Source: Streptomyces sp. McG3 (GTDB lineage Bacteria > Actinomycetota > Actinomycetes > Streptomycetales > Streptomycetaceae). From it: 49,891 nucleotides of DNA. Below the pieces are notes generated by a model. That model had not been told where the DNA came from. It saw only the letters and a program-made list of their open reading frames with translations, and did no database searches. The stretch spans positions 1-49,891 of the forward strand of contig NZ_JAAXYC010000022.1 of NCBI RefSeq assembly GCF_018619185.1, read 5' to 3'. The translations under genes and the position numbers were made by a program. Positions 8,811 through 17,627 of the stretch are shown here, piece by piece (within the stretch, counting starts at the first letter, position 1; every line of letters starts with the position of its first letter).

Positions 8811-9009
8811 ATGCGAGTCGTTCGCTGGGGCATGTCGTTGAGTGACGCGCAGTGGGCGCGGATCGAGCCGTTGCTGCCGGATCGGACGCCGAAACGGGGC
8901 GGGCGGTGGCGGGATCACCGGCAGGTGATCGACGCGATCGCGTTCAAGTACCGCACCGGGCTTCCCTGGACGGACCTGCCTGAGCACTTCGGTTCGTGGA
9001 AGGGCGTCC
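8811..9009 (+). pseudogene. IS5-family transposase, N-terminal fragment
   Basis: MSLSDAQWARIEPLLPDR, WRDHRQVIDAIAFKYRTG and WTDLPEHFGSWKGV are the N-terminal DUF4096-like region of IS5-type transposases. Homology stops at about 9009, before any catalytic residue, where the sequence joins a flavoprotein fragment on the other strand. Confidence 0.75.
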
Positions 9010-9526
9010 GCCGAACACCAGGCGCCGTACGGTGGAGTGCATCCCGTCGGCACCGACTGCCAGGTCGAAGCGCCATGGCGCGGACCGCCGGAAGGCCGCA
9101 GTCGGCGCACAAGATCCCCGACGGCGCCGGGCCGATCGCCGCGAGCATCTCGTGGAGGTGGAGGCCGGCGGCCTCTGCCAGGGGCCCCGCGATTTCACCG
9201 GTGCCGAAGCCGGGCTCGCGGAAGAGATCGCGCGCCCGCGGTTTCCCAGGGCCGTACCAGACACGCGGCTGTTGCCGCCCGCTGACTGCTTCTCCTCCCC
9301 GCACCCCAGGTCCGAGGATCTGCCTGTCTCTGCCTGGGGCAGAAGGTCGGCGAAACCGGCATAGGCCACCCGCTCCTGCCCGGTCCCGGCGGACCGCACA
9401 GCAGGACAGCTCAGCATGACCGGGCTGTCCTTCATCCTGGCCGCCGCCTCCCGCCAGCTGCCCGACGTCATCCGCCGGCGCTCCCGCCGAACACCCGGCG
9501 AACCGTCCTGACGCTGCCCGCCCCAC
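9010..9526 (-). pseudogene. Mosaic junction zone with an FAD-dependent monooxygenase fragment
   Basis: On the minus strand near 9018-9085 the residues FDLAVGADGMHSTVRRLVFGG are the conserved 'VGADG-HS-VR' motif of class A FAD monooxygenases. Further upstream (9150-9250) another frame gives FREPGFGTGEIAGPLAEA, which I cannot place. No start, cofactor-binding N-terminus or substrate domain can be assembled. The rest up to 9526 has no convincing gene. The ALF-repeat frame starts right after a TGA at 9509-9511. Confidence 0.5.
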
Positions 9527-11902
9527 GCGGCGGAGGCCGCCCTTGCCGGGACCAACGACGACATCCTCACCTTCCTTGCGACCGAAGAAGCCCTGGCTCA
9601 GTACCACGACGAGCGCGTCGCGGCAGGCCAGATGGCCAGCACCGGCGGCATCGGGGTACGGGAAGCGGCCAAGAAGGCCCTCCTCGGATCACAGGACGAG
9701 CTTGAGCAGTTCCTGATCGACGGTTGGAAGGCTCCGCTGGAACAGGACGGGCGTGTCCGCGTCGGCCAGATCATCGGCACTGGCGGCAATGGCGTGCGCA
9801 ACGCGGGGAAGGCTGCTCTCCTCGGCTCCCCGGCAGATGTACAGAAGTTTCTCGACTAGGGCCAGTACCAAGCCCGCGCCACCGATCAGCGGGTTGAGGT
9901 CGGTCAGATCATGGCCGTCGGTGGACCAGCCACCAAGGCCGCCGCCAAACTCGCTCTCAGGGGCACCGAACAAGACGTCGCCGAGTTCCTAGCCACGGGC
10001 CAGCACGTTGCCCGTGCCCGTGACGGCGAACAGGCCACCCTGGCCCAGCTGGCAAAACAGGCCGGCTACGCCAGCCGTCTGGCTCAGAAGGAATCAGACC
10101 AGGCCATCGAAGGCGCTCAACGTGCCGAGGCCGCCTCCGTACTTGCCAAGCAAGCTGCCGCGAAGGCGGCGGAGGAAACGAAGGCCGCGGGCAAGGACTC
10201 TGTCCGCGCCGCCAGTGCCGCCGCCCGCGCCGCCCAGGCCGCCCGCGGCGCGGCCGCTGAAGCCAGCAACGCCATCGGAGCGGCCCGCGCCGCCAACGCC
10301 GCCTCCCGTATCGCTGCCTCCGCCGCCGCAGCAGCAGCCTCAGCGGCGACGAAGGCAGCCGATGCCGCCTCCCGCGCACGATCCGCCGCCGCTGCCGCAG
10401 CATCCGACGCAGGCAAGGCGGACGATGCCCGAAAGCTCGCGGCCGCAGCCCGCAAGGCCGCCGGCCTCGCCGACGACTCAGCCGCCGCCGCCAACCAGGC
10501 CGGCAAGGCATCCGACGCCGCCGACGCCGCGAACAGCCACGCCGCACAGGCAGGAGTCAGCTCGGACGAGGCACGCAACGCCGCCGCCCAGGCACGACGG
10601 CACGCCAATGAGGCCCAACGCGCCGCCACCGCATCCGGCGTCCTGGCACGCAAGTCCGCCACTGCGGCCTACCAAGCCCGCGATGCCGCCCGCTCCGCCG
10701 CCACTCACGCACGCAACGCCGCAGACGCCGCCGACAAAGCCGCCGACCACGCCGGGGACGCCTCCAAGGCAGCAGAAGAGTCCGCGAAGCACGCTGGCGA
10801 AGCGAGCAACGCCGCCGGCACGGCCGAGAAGGCACTGGCCACCGCTCAACAGGTCTTCGCACTCGCCCGTGCAGCCGAAGAGCAAGAACTCACCGACCGC
10901 ACCACCGTCGGAGTGGAGAACGCCGAGAACCGCAAGAAGGAACGCGACGCCCTCAACGCCGGAATCGCCCAGTCCGTCAAACAGATCTACGCCCTGGACG
11001 ACGAAGCACGCAGCCTCAACCAGGAGGCCGCCAAACCCGACGCCGACCCCAAGGCGCTGTCGGCCAAGGGACGTGCCCTGGCCGTCAAGGCCATGCGGAA
11101 CGGCGACCACGGCCCCTGGACCCAGGAAGCCGCCGCCGCTCTCTCCGGCGACGACACCGCCGTCGTGCTCTACCTGCGCACCGGGCGAGACGAAGCTGTC
11201 GCTCGCGACACGCGTTTCCAAGTCGAACAGCTTGCTGCGGATAGTCCCTACCAGGCTGTACGGGACGCAGCTGACCAGGCGCTCAAGGGCAGTAACGAGG
11301 ACGTCGAAGCGTTCCTGCGGCACGGACAATTCTAGGCAGCGGTCACGGAATACCGGATCCAGGTCGGAAAGGTGCACAGCACCGGCGGCCCCGGGGTCAA
11401 GGAAGCCGCTAAGGCCCTGCTCCAGGAAAACGATCCCAAGAAGCTCGCAACGTTCCTCCTGGCCGAGCAGTACATCGCACGCAACACCGACGAACGCGTC
11501 CGCGCGGGCCAGCTCCTCTCCAGCGGCGGACCAGAAGTTAAGGCCGCCGCCCGCATCGCACTGTCCGGCTCCGCAGACGAACTGCACACCTTCATCCAAC
11601 ACGGGCAGTACCAAGCCGACAGCATGGACCAGCTGACGGCCACCCACCTGGCACAGACAACCCAACTCATCGCCGAAACCGCACGCTCCGCCGCCAACGC
11701 CCGCGCCCAAGCCTGGAAAGCCCAACAGGCAGCCGCCCGCGCCCGCAAGGCCGAGGACGAAGCGAACGAGGCCGCAGCCAAAGCCGCAGAATCAGAAACC
11801 CAAGCATTCAATTTCGCTGCCGCCGCAAACAAATCCGCCACAGACGCTGAAGAATCCGCAGCCAAGGCCGCCCAGTCCGCCGCCACCGCTCCGAAGCCAT
11901 GA
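9527..11902 (+). pseudogene. ALF-repeat protein body, no start or secretion signal, two in-frame amber codons
   Basis: One frame runs about 790 codons from 9527 to 11902 and is broken only by TAG at 9857-9859 and 11333-11335. ALF-type repeats of about 45 residues are seen before the first coil (LLGSQDELEQFLIDG with VRVGQI; LLGSPADVQKFL with VEVGQI; LRGTEQDVAEFLATGQH). More follow the coil (LKGSNEDVEAFLRHGQF; LSGSADELHTFIQHGQY). Between them lies an Ala-rich coiled coil of about 270 residues. Both TAGs fall beside the repeat motif FL..GQ. ALF repeats occur in large secreted Streptomyces proteins with variable C-terminal tips. Signal peptide and tip are both missing here; the 5278-6151 fragment is the kind of tip it lacks. 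The end is joined to a transposase fragment. Confidence 0.75.
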
Positions 11903-11976
11903 TCAAGATAGCGATGATCGACCTCATGAGCCGCAGACTCACCCGCGAATCAACCCACAACTGGCGCGACAGCTGA
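11887..11976 (+). pseudogene. Transposase C-terminal tail
   Basis: The frame RSEAMIKIAMIDLMSRRLT followed by a stop at 11974-11976 resembles the final residues of a family of Streptomyces IS transposases. It overlaps the end of the ALF frame and marks where the IS truncated it. Nothing else of the element is recognisable. Confidence 0.45.
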
Positions 11977-12002
11977 ACGACCGCAGAGCCGACTCCTGTG
12001 AA

Positions 12003-12440
12003 TCACAGCAGGTAGGGCCACAGGCTGACGCTGTTCCGCTCCACGCTGATCTCGACCCACGTTCCATCGACAGCAGTCGATGGCGGCGGGTCGGCGAGGT
12101 CGAAAAGGATGTGGGTTCCGGCTACTTCCAACGTGGCTCCGCCATCGCCCGTCAGGCCCAGCCGCCCCCGAAAGACGATCCGGTCGCCTTCCTTCTCATC
12201 TACCCCGGATGAGAAGGAAGTGGCCGGTTGGGTGTTGCCGCCCCAGGACACATCCTCTTCAACAGTCCACTCCACATGATGTTCGCGGCCCACTCCCGTC
12301 GGACCGCCGCACCAGAACGCCACGGCGGCACCCACCTCCGAGCGCACCCGAACCGTCGCGCGCCCGTCTGCGATCTGCCCTACCGCTTCCACCTGGACCA
12401 ACACCCCGCAATCATCCACGACAGCACTGCGTTCCCAAAC
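12003..12440 (-). CDS. Hypothetical protein, about 140 aa
   Basis: A minus-strand frame ends at 12003 and contains VLVQVEAVGQIADGRATVRV, WCGGPTGVGREHHVEWTV, RLGLTGDGGATLEVAGTH and TWVEISVERNSVSLWPYLL. The composition suggests an all-beta soluble domain. The start is uncertain: GTG 12440 or GTG 12419, neither with a strong Shine-Dalgarno. I do not recognise the family. It converges with the ALF remnant and could be an accessory of that locus, but nothing proves it. Confidence 0.45.
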   Translation of the reverse strand, partial: VWERSAVVDDCGVLVQVEAVGQIADGRATVRVRSEVGAAVAFWCGGPTGVGREHHVEWTVEEDVSWGGNTQPATSFSSGVDEKEGDRIVFRGRLGLTGDGGATLEVAGTHILFDLADPPPSTAVDGTWVEISVERNSVSLWPYLL

Positions 12441-12740
12441 ACTCCCGCCAGGACAAAACGCTCTTTTAGTGCTGTGACCGAGAAGGTTCACCGGGTTCGA
12501 GAGCTGTGATGGATCGGACGAACTGTTCGCGTGCTGGGGTGAGACGATCGCGCCGTGACCGCGAGGCCGTAGTGGTCGGCGATCTCCGCGTAGGTGACGC
12601 CCGGTCGCCCTTCGGGCGGTGTGGGCGGGCTGCTCGCTACCATCGTGGTGGTTCTCCACTGGGGAATCTGCTGGGCCGACGGGGCGTGCTCCCCGCTTCG
12701 GCGGTGGGCCTTTGGGCCCCGTCCCGTCGGCCCTTCCTGG
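12441..12740. other. Intergenic stretch, possible HTH fragment and stem-loop
   Basis: The minus strand near 12530-12600 spells GVTYAEIADHYGLAVTA, which looks like a helix-turn-helix piece without a gene around it. Around 12676-12731 the segment CCGACGGGGC pairs imperfectly with GGCCCCGTCCCGTCGG and could terminate the VOC-fusion gene. Nothing else is seen. Confidence 0.3.
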
Positions 12741-13304
12741 TCAGATCAGGGCGGCGCGGACGCTGGTGAGCGCCTCATCGAGGGTGGCGGCGATGTTCTC
12801 GTGGCCGGTGAACCCGTCGTCGTTGGCGGGGTTGACGGTCCAGCCCCAGCCGCTGGAGTCGTGGCCGTTGATGGTGGCGGCTTGGTCCCCCTTTGAGATG
12901 GTGATGGCGAGGTTTCCGGCGGGCAGCGTCTTGATGTCGGTGTGGGCGGTGTCGCCGAAGGCGTGGTGGATCGCCGTCTGTGCTTCCTGGGCGGTGGTCG
13001 TGGGGTGCGCCTCCTGGGTGACGGTGAGGACGACGGTGCGGTCGTCCGGGTCGGTGTGGGTGTGCCGGCCAACAAGGGGCGTTCGGGGGCCTGCGGGGAT
13101 GGTGAGGCCGAGGCGCAGGGACCCGGTGGCCGGGCGGCGTGGGCTGGCCGGGTAGAGCTCGAAGACGGTTCCGTCGAGCTGGTTGGCGTAGTGCTCGGGC
13201 CCCGGGCCGTGCTGTTCTTTGGCGAAGGTGAGGCCGAGTTCGGTGTAGAAGGCGTGGCAGGCGTCGAGGCGGTCCGTGTAGATCACGATGAGGTCGGGGT
13301 GCAT
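12741..13304 (-). CDS. VOC-domain protein with an extra C-terminal domain
   Basis: ATG 13304 is preceded by AGGAGA at good spacing. Residues 1 to about 95 form a compact VOC unit (MHPDLIVIYTDRLDACHAFY, LGLTFAKEQHGPGPEHYA, TVFELYPASPRRPATGSLRL, HTDPDDRTVVLT). Residues from about 96 to 187 (EAQTAIHHAFGDTAHTD, LPAGNLAITISKGDQAATI, SSGWGWTVNPANDDG, ATLDEALTSVRAAL) form a second domain I cannot place. It has a beta-sandwich look and ends in a helix. No frameshift is evident, so this is a true fusion. VOC proteins may bind or modify small molecules; no substrate is implied by the neighbours. Confidence 0.65.
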   Translation of the reverse strand: MHPDLIVIYTDRLDACHAFYTELGLTFAKEQHGPGPEHYANQLDGTVFELYPASPRRPATGSLRLGLTIPAGPRTPLVGRHTHTDPDDRTVVLTVTQEAHPTTTAQEAQTAIHHAFGDTAHTDIKTLPAGNLAITISKGDQAATINGHDSSGWGWTVNPANDDGFTGHENIAATLDEALTSVRAALI

Positions 13305-13342
13305 CTGATGTCTCCTGTGGCGGTAGCTGCGACGGAGGGGTG

Positions 13343-13369
13343 CCTGCCCCGGCTGGTTGCCGGGGCGGG
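13343..13369 (-). terminator. Stem-loop downstream of the 13378-13599 remnant
   Basis: CCTGCCCCGGC pairs with GCCGGGGCGGG around a TGGTT loop (one T:G pair). It lies 9 bases past the stop codon at 13378-13380. Confidence 0.6.
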
Positions 13370-13377
13370 CGGGTGGT

Positions 13378-13599
13378 CTATGCGCCGGGGCGCTGGTAGA
13401 CCGTCTCGCCGTTCCGCCTGCTGGTAATGATCAGTTCCCCGTCGGGTTTCGTGTAGATCACGTTGCCCTTGGTGACTGCCACCAGCGTGCCGTCGTCCCC
13501 TCGGGTGCAGTCCGCGCGGGGCGGGTGCATCCGGCCGTCGAAGGCGAGCCCGGGGTCCGGGCCCTCGGGGATTCCGCTGTACTCGCGGGTCGATCTGCT
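13378..13599 (-). pseudogene. Hypothetical small protein, C-terminal part
   Basis: The minus strand reads EYSGIPEGPDPGLAFDGRMH, then PRADCTRGDDGTLVAVTKGN, VIYTKPDGELIITSRRNGE and TVYQRPGA before a stop at 13378-13380. It has a clean codon bias but no start, and it runs into the IS1380 fragment near 13590. The beta-strand repeats recall small surface or phage-like proteins. The family is not recognised. Confidence 0.4.
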
Positions 13600-13832
13600 C
13601 GGTGATGGTCATGCCGACTGGGTACAACAGCCACCGGCCGCGTCCGGTCAGCCAGACCACGAACTCGTGGGTGCCGCCGCCGAAGTCGGTCCGGATCAGT
13701 GTCTGGCGCCCGCGCCGGCAATTCTTCAGCAGCTGGGACAGGGCGAGTTGGGTGGTGGTGATGTGGTCGGCGGCGGTGTTGCTGCCCGCGTTGCCGGGCC
13801 GCATGAGGCCCGTGACCGGCTGCCCGCATCCG
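13583..13832 (-). pseudogene. IS1380-family transposase fragment
   Basis: LMRPGNAGSNTAADHITTTQ, RRGRQTLIRTDFGGGTHEFV and WLTGRGRWLLYPVGMTITEQ are the central region of IS1380 transposases (one catalytic Asp within IRTDFGGG). Both ends are missing. It is sandwiched between the small-protein remnant and an oppositely oriented IS5 fragment. Confidence 0.78.
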
Positions 13833-13852
13833 CCTGGGCCGTGTCGACGAAC

Positions 13853-14308
13853 GCGACCTGACAGGTCCGAATCCTATCGATCGGGGCAAGTACGGCTCGA
13901 AGATCCACCTGATCACGGAACGCTCCGGTCTGCCCATCTCCGCCGGAATCTCCGGGTCCAACCTGCATGACAGCCAGGCCCTGATCTCTCGCGTGAAGTG
14001 CATCCCGCCGATCCGCTCGCGCCGTGGCCGACGGCGGCGCAAGCCTGGCAAGCTCCACGCCGACAAGGGCTACGACTACAACCACCTGCGACGATGGTTA
14101 CGAGGGCGAAGCATTACCCACCGCATCTCCCGCAAGGGAGTTGAGTGCTCACAACGCCTGGGCCTCCACCGCTGGACCGTGGAACGCACGATGGCATGGC
14201 TCGCTGGATGCCCGCCTCCACCGCCGCTACGAGCACACAGCCGACCACTTCCTGGCCTTCACCAGCATCGCCTGCACCCTCGGCTGCTACCGCAGGCTCG
14301 CCAAATGA
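13853..14308 (+). pseudogene. IS5-family transposase, C-terminal half with frameshift
   Basis: LTGPNPIDRGKYGSKIHLIT, GISGSNLHDSQALI, GKLHADKGYDYNHLRRWLRG and QRLGLHRWTVERTMAWLAG are DDE-domain motifs of an IS5 group common in Streptomyces. The last 30 residues (LHRRYEHTADHFLAFTSIAC) lie in another frame, joined near 14212. The N-terminal half is missing. Its 3' end is repeated at 15515-15581. Confidence 0.8.
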
Positions 14309-14311
14309 GAT

Positions 14312-14648
14312 CCGGCGCGGACGGTTCCGGGTTCGATTCCAGCGCGGCCGACACAGCCGGCACAGGCCTGGGCGTGGGCGCGGGCGAGGCCGCTCGGCGG
14401 CGGGCGCGGTCCGCCTCCGTCCAGGCCGCCTCCAGGGCCCGCCGTTCCTCCTCGTCCGCCCCGCACAGCAGGGCGAGGCGGACGACCACGGCGAACTCCT
14501 CCGGGACGGTCGCGCCCGAGCAGTAGCGGTGGAGGGTGGACGCGCTGACGCTCAGTCGCCGGCCCAGCGCCTCGTAACTCCTCCCGTCCCGCGCCTTCGG
14601 CGCGCGCACGAGCCCCGCGAACTCCTCGACGGCGGCGTCCTTCGGCAT
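14312..14648 (-). pseudogene. XRE-type helix-turn-helix regulator, C-terminally truncated
   Basis: The start ATG 14648 gives MPKDAAVEEFAGLVRAPKA, then RDGRSYEALGRRLSVSASTL and HRYCSGATVPEEFAVVVRLA, an XRE helix-turn-helix, followed by LLCGADEEERRALEAAW. Family members in Streptomyces continue for several hundred residues with a sensor or repeat domain. Here the frame runs into the IS5 3' end near 14312 and stops at 14259. It diverges from the secreted-protein gene at 14816, and may once have regulated it. Confidence 0.6.
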
Positions 14649-14815
14649 TCCATCCCCCTCGACCCGGCGTCGCATCCTTCACGTCCTTGCACGTCAGCGG
14701 GGGTGGAATGGTTCCGGGACGGCTGGTGGGCGCGTGATCGTTGCAACCAGCGGGCGCCGGCCCCACGCTGGTTGAGCACTGACCGAACGAACGACCCGAC
14801 GGGGGATCCACCACC

Positions 14816-15421
14816 ATGAACAAGCTCCGCACCGCACTCGCCACCGCAGCCGCTGCCGCACTGGGCATCGCGGCCCTCGCCACAGCCCCGGCGCAGGCCG
14901 CTGCCCAGCCCGCCTTCCTCGCCGCGTCCCAGATGCCGCCGTCGTCGACGCCGTGGACCGCCACCCAGGTCTTCACCGGCGTCCCGGAGAACGGCGGCGT
15001 CCTCTGCGCCCCATACAAGATCCCGGCGCAGAACACCCGCTACCGCGAGTTCAGCACCGAGCTCGACACCAACGGCGTCCAGGTCACCACCGTCGCCCGT
15101 ACCGAGGCCGACGCCGTGAAGCTGGTCGACACCCTACGCGGGGCCCTCGACGGCTGCGGCCCCCTGCTGGAGCAGCAGAACCCGTGCCTGCAGGCCGTCA
15201 GCGCCTCCCACGGCAAGCTCGCCGTCGAGGAGGGCGCCTGGGTCTACAGCCTGGACACCGCCGACCCGCAGATCGGCATCTCCGACATCCACCTGTTCTC
15301 CGTCGGCCGCGACGGCCGCACCGTCACCCTCGTCCGCTGGGGCCAGATGGGCGACCTCGAGGACGCCCCGCTGACCGCCTTCCGCACCACGACGAAGACC
15401 GCCGTCAACAAGCTCCACTGA
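14816..15421 (+). CDS. Secreted protein, possible PknH-like extracellular domain
   Basis: ATG 14816 begins a Sec signal peptide (basic MNKLR, hydrophobic core LATAAAAALGIAALATA, cleavage after APAQA). The mature part of about 170 residues has four Cys, in VLCAPYK, LDGCGPLL and NPCLQAV among others. It also contains YREFSTELDTNGVQVTTVAR, EADAVKLVDTLRGALDGC and GRDGRTVTLVRWGQMG. This resembles PknH_C-like sensor or lipoprotein-type domains of actinobacteria, but no lipobox is present, so it is probably released. It is monocistronic with its own terminator. Confidence 0.65.
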   Translation: MNKLRTALATAAAAALGIAALATAPAQAAAQPAFLAASQMPPSSTPWTATQVFTGVPENGGVLCAPYKIPAQNTRYREFSTELDTNGVQVTTVARTEADAVKLVDTLRGALDGCGPLLEQQNPCLQAVSASHGKLAVEEGAWVYSLDTADPQIGISDIHLFSVGRDGRTVTLVRWGQMGDLEDAPLTAFRTTTKTAVNKLH

Positions 15422-15454
15422 CCCGTGGGCTCCCCCGAGGGCTGACCACAGCTC

Positions 15455-15491
15455 GACAGCGGCGCGGCCGGAACCCGGGCGCGCCGCTGTC
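15455..15491 (+). terminator. Strong stem-loop terminator after the secreted-protein gene
   Basis: GACAGCGGCGCG pairs perfectly with CGCGCCGCTGTC over 12 bp, 33 bases after the stop at 15421. Confidence 0.8.
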
Positions 15492-15514
15492 GTGCCCACC
15501 TGCTCCGCCGGCGG

Positions 15515-15581
15515 CGACTACTTCCTGGCCTTCACCAGCATCGCGTGCACCCTCATCTGCTACCTGAGACTCGCCAAATGA
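15515..15581 (+). repeat. Second copy of an IS5 transposase 3' end
   Basis: DYFLAFTSIACTLICY then LRLAK and a stop repeat the end of the transposase at 14243-14308 with few changes. The XRE remnant and the secreted-protein gene therefore lie between two direct copies of the same IS 3' end. Confidence 0.7.
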
Positions 15582-15591
15582 GATGGTCTCT

Positions 15592-16630
15592 TACGAGTTG
15601 GTGCGTGATAACGGGTGAGGCGTCGTTGCTGGCAGGTGGCATGATCCGGTTTGGCGATCATGGTCAATCGGGCGGTCCTGGCGCATCGGCTGTTCACTGG
15701 AATCTCGCGGCATCATCTGGCTTGCTTGGTCGAGGAGTTGGGCGTGCCGTGGCAGGCCGGAGTCGAAGGCCGTCGTCATGCTGCACGAGGCGGGGTCAGG
15801 AAGCGGGCTGCGGGTGCCGGCGCCCGTCACCAGCTGGTGTTCGTCGACCGACTGGTGGCCACGCTGATCCATCTGCGCCATGATCTGCCGCACTCGGTCC
15901 TTGGCCTGTTGTTCGGCGTCGACCGCTCCACCATCACCCGCGCGATCGGAAAGATGCGTCACCTCCTGGCCGAGCGGGGGTGCGCGGGCCCCGACCGCCC
16001 CGGCCTGCGTCTGCGGACGCTGCCGGACGTGTTCGCCTATGCCCATGCCGAAGGCATCGAGCTGAGGCTGGACGCCACTGAGATCCAGGTCCGCAGACCG
16101 CCGGCCAACCGCGGCGGTCGCCGCGCGTTCGTGTCAGGCAAGAAGAAGCAGAACACGATGAAGGCCACCGTGATCGCCGACCGGCGGGGCCGCACGGTGT
16201 GGGCCGATACCCTGCGACCTGGACGTATGCACGATGTCACGGCCACCCGCAACGAGGACATCGCCGTCTGTTTCCAGCACTTCTCCGACGTCGAGGTCCT
16301 CCTGGACGACGGCTACCTGAGCCTCAGTCGCGGCCACCGAGGACAAGCGATCACGCCGCCCAGAAAGCCGCGGCCGGGAGCACTGCCCAGCAGAGTTGAA
16401 CAGTGAGAACGCGACCGCCACGGCCACTCGTCCGACCGCATCAGCGTCGAACACGCACTCGCCGACCACAAACGCTGGAAACAGCTGACGCGCTGGACCC
16501 ACCGCCGCGACCGCCTGCCCGACACCTACCGAGCCATCGCCGGTCTGGTCTCCGACCGCACCAACAACGTCTGACAACAGTCCACGACCAAACCAAACAC
16601 GCTCACCCGCTATCACGCACCAACTCGTTG
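15592..16630 (+). mobile_element. Insertion sequence (IS5 superfamily) with terminal inverted repeats
   Basis: Inverted repeats are visible at about 15593-15619 and 16602-16629. The shared core is ACGAGTTGGTGCGTGAT, with GGGTGAG beyond one mismatch. The element of about 1.04 kb carries one transposase gene and has landed in the 3' end of a HIT-family gene, whose stop codon is now supplied by the IS end. Confidence 0.75.
15651..16574 (+). pseudogene. Transposase (HTH plus DDE_Tnp_4 type) with an in-frame TGA
   Basis: The frame runs 308 codons with one TGA at 16404-16406, where relatives would have Trp. Motifs are VLAHRLFTGISRHHLACLV, a helix-turn-helix (LGLLFGVDRSTITRAIGKM), LRLDATEIQVRRP (first Asp), RGRTVWADTLRPGRMHDV, LLDDGYL (second Asp) and, after the TGA, DRISVEHALADHKRWKQL with the Glu. 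It is about as long as the 3715-4606 transposase and clearly a relative. The nonsense codon removes the last 55 residues, including the catalytic Glu. Confidence 0.8.
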
Positions 16631-17074
16631 GTTCGCCGAGCGCAGTCGGTCCAGTTCGTCCCCGATCGCCTTGCGCAGCGGGTCGTGCTGCGGTCCGAGT
16701 GCGTACTGCTTCTCGGTCCACTTCCTGCGGGGATAGAGCCACACCGGAATTCGCTCCAAGTCGGCGGGCTCCCACTCGAACCGGGGCCATACGTGTGCAT
16801 GCAGGAACCCGTCGGTGTTGCCCAGGATCTCCAGATTGACCCGCCGGAAAGCCGGATCCAGGTGACGGGATGCCCGCTCGACCGCTTCCCCGAGTTGATG
16901 CATGTCGGACAGGAAGGCCAGCCGCTTGTCCCTGGGCAGGTCCGACAGCCTCTCCACCTCGGGATCATCCACCAGGAGCACCGAGTAGCCCGGCAGGAAC
17001 TGCTGGCCAGAACCTACCCGACCGCGATCATCGCCCCCGCCTTGAGGACATCGGGGCATCGCGGTGACCGCCAT
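16630..17074 (-). pseudogene. HIT-family (diadenosine tetraphosphate hydrolase-like) protein, disrupted
   Basis: QFLPGYSVLLVDDPEVERLS, DPAFRRVNLEILGNTDGFLH, HAHVWPRFEWEPADLER and PVWLYPRRKWTEKQYALGP match Streptomyces HIT-like hydrolases; LHAHVWP carries the HxH core. The N-terminus (DVLKAGAMIAVG) is in a different frame, joining near 17017. The C-terminus is cut by the IS inverted repeat so that the frame now ends RVGA. Both ends are damaged, so it is unlikely to work. Confidence 0.72.
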
Positions 17075-17490
17075 TTCTTAGTCCGGAAAAGGGCATCTGG
17101 ACTCACCGAACTCCTGGCCCGAGAACTTCGCGACAGGCTTGAACGCGTGCTGAGGCTGCGGTTGTGCATGCACGCGACGGCCCGGACCTTGTGGTGGAGA
17201 GCGGTGCTGCGCCGACAGCGGGCGGTCCAAGCCGTCGCCACCCCACACAACCCCATCACGCCCCGATGAATCAACAAGCCAGACGCCACTTCGACCTGCC
17301 GCTTCAGGGCGTGCCCACCCGGGGGTGCGGTTTCCTGGGCTGCTAGAAGTGCGCAAACTGCGGTTGGTGGCAGGCCATCCACCACAGGTACAGCTCGAAG
17401 CGAGGGAGGGTCTCGTCTTCGGAACGGTGCCCCGTTGTCCTGCCTCTTTCGCGGCCATCGGCGATCGTGACCAATCATTACCGCGCCCTA
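17075..17490. other. Intergenic stretch without a recognisable gene
   Basis: A minus-strand piece near 17345-17425 reads LPRFELYLWWMACHQPQFAHF before a stop, with gene-like codon use, but has no identifiable start or family. Nothing else can be supported between the HIT remnant and the VanW promoter region. Confidence 0.3.
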
Positions 17491-17519
17491 CTAACCAACT
17501 TAGTTGACTAGCGGGTTAG
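17491..17519. promoter_or_regulatory. Nested inverted repeats upstream of the VanW-family gene
   Basis: CTAACC (17491) and GGTTAG (17514-17519) flank the perfect palindrome CAACTTAGTTG (17496-17506) and the TAGTTGACTA repeat. The site is AT-rich against its surroundings and lies 110 bases before the start codon. It looks like an operator, possibly of MarR or similar type. Confidence 0.35.
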
Positions 17520-17627
17520 GGTGAGTCAAACCGGCAGAGGTGGACCCTTTACTCACTACTCGGAAAGCTGCCTAATGTACGGGCGCTGTCCGCCGCGGCA
17601 TGCCGCAGTCACACACGAGGAGAATCA

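Noticed and set aside
10100..10860. Dense short repeats that could suggest a CRISPR or VNTR array
   Set aside because: The repetition is irregular Ala-codon usage in a coiled coil. There is no constant repeat/spacer unit and no Cas gene anywhere in the window.
10478..11725. Gly/Val-rich minus-strand frame opposite the ALF body
   Set aside because: A by-product of the Ala-rich GCC/GCN codons on the plus strand; no start context or domain.
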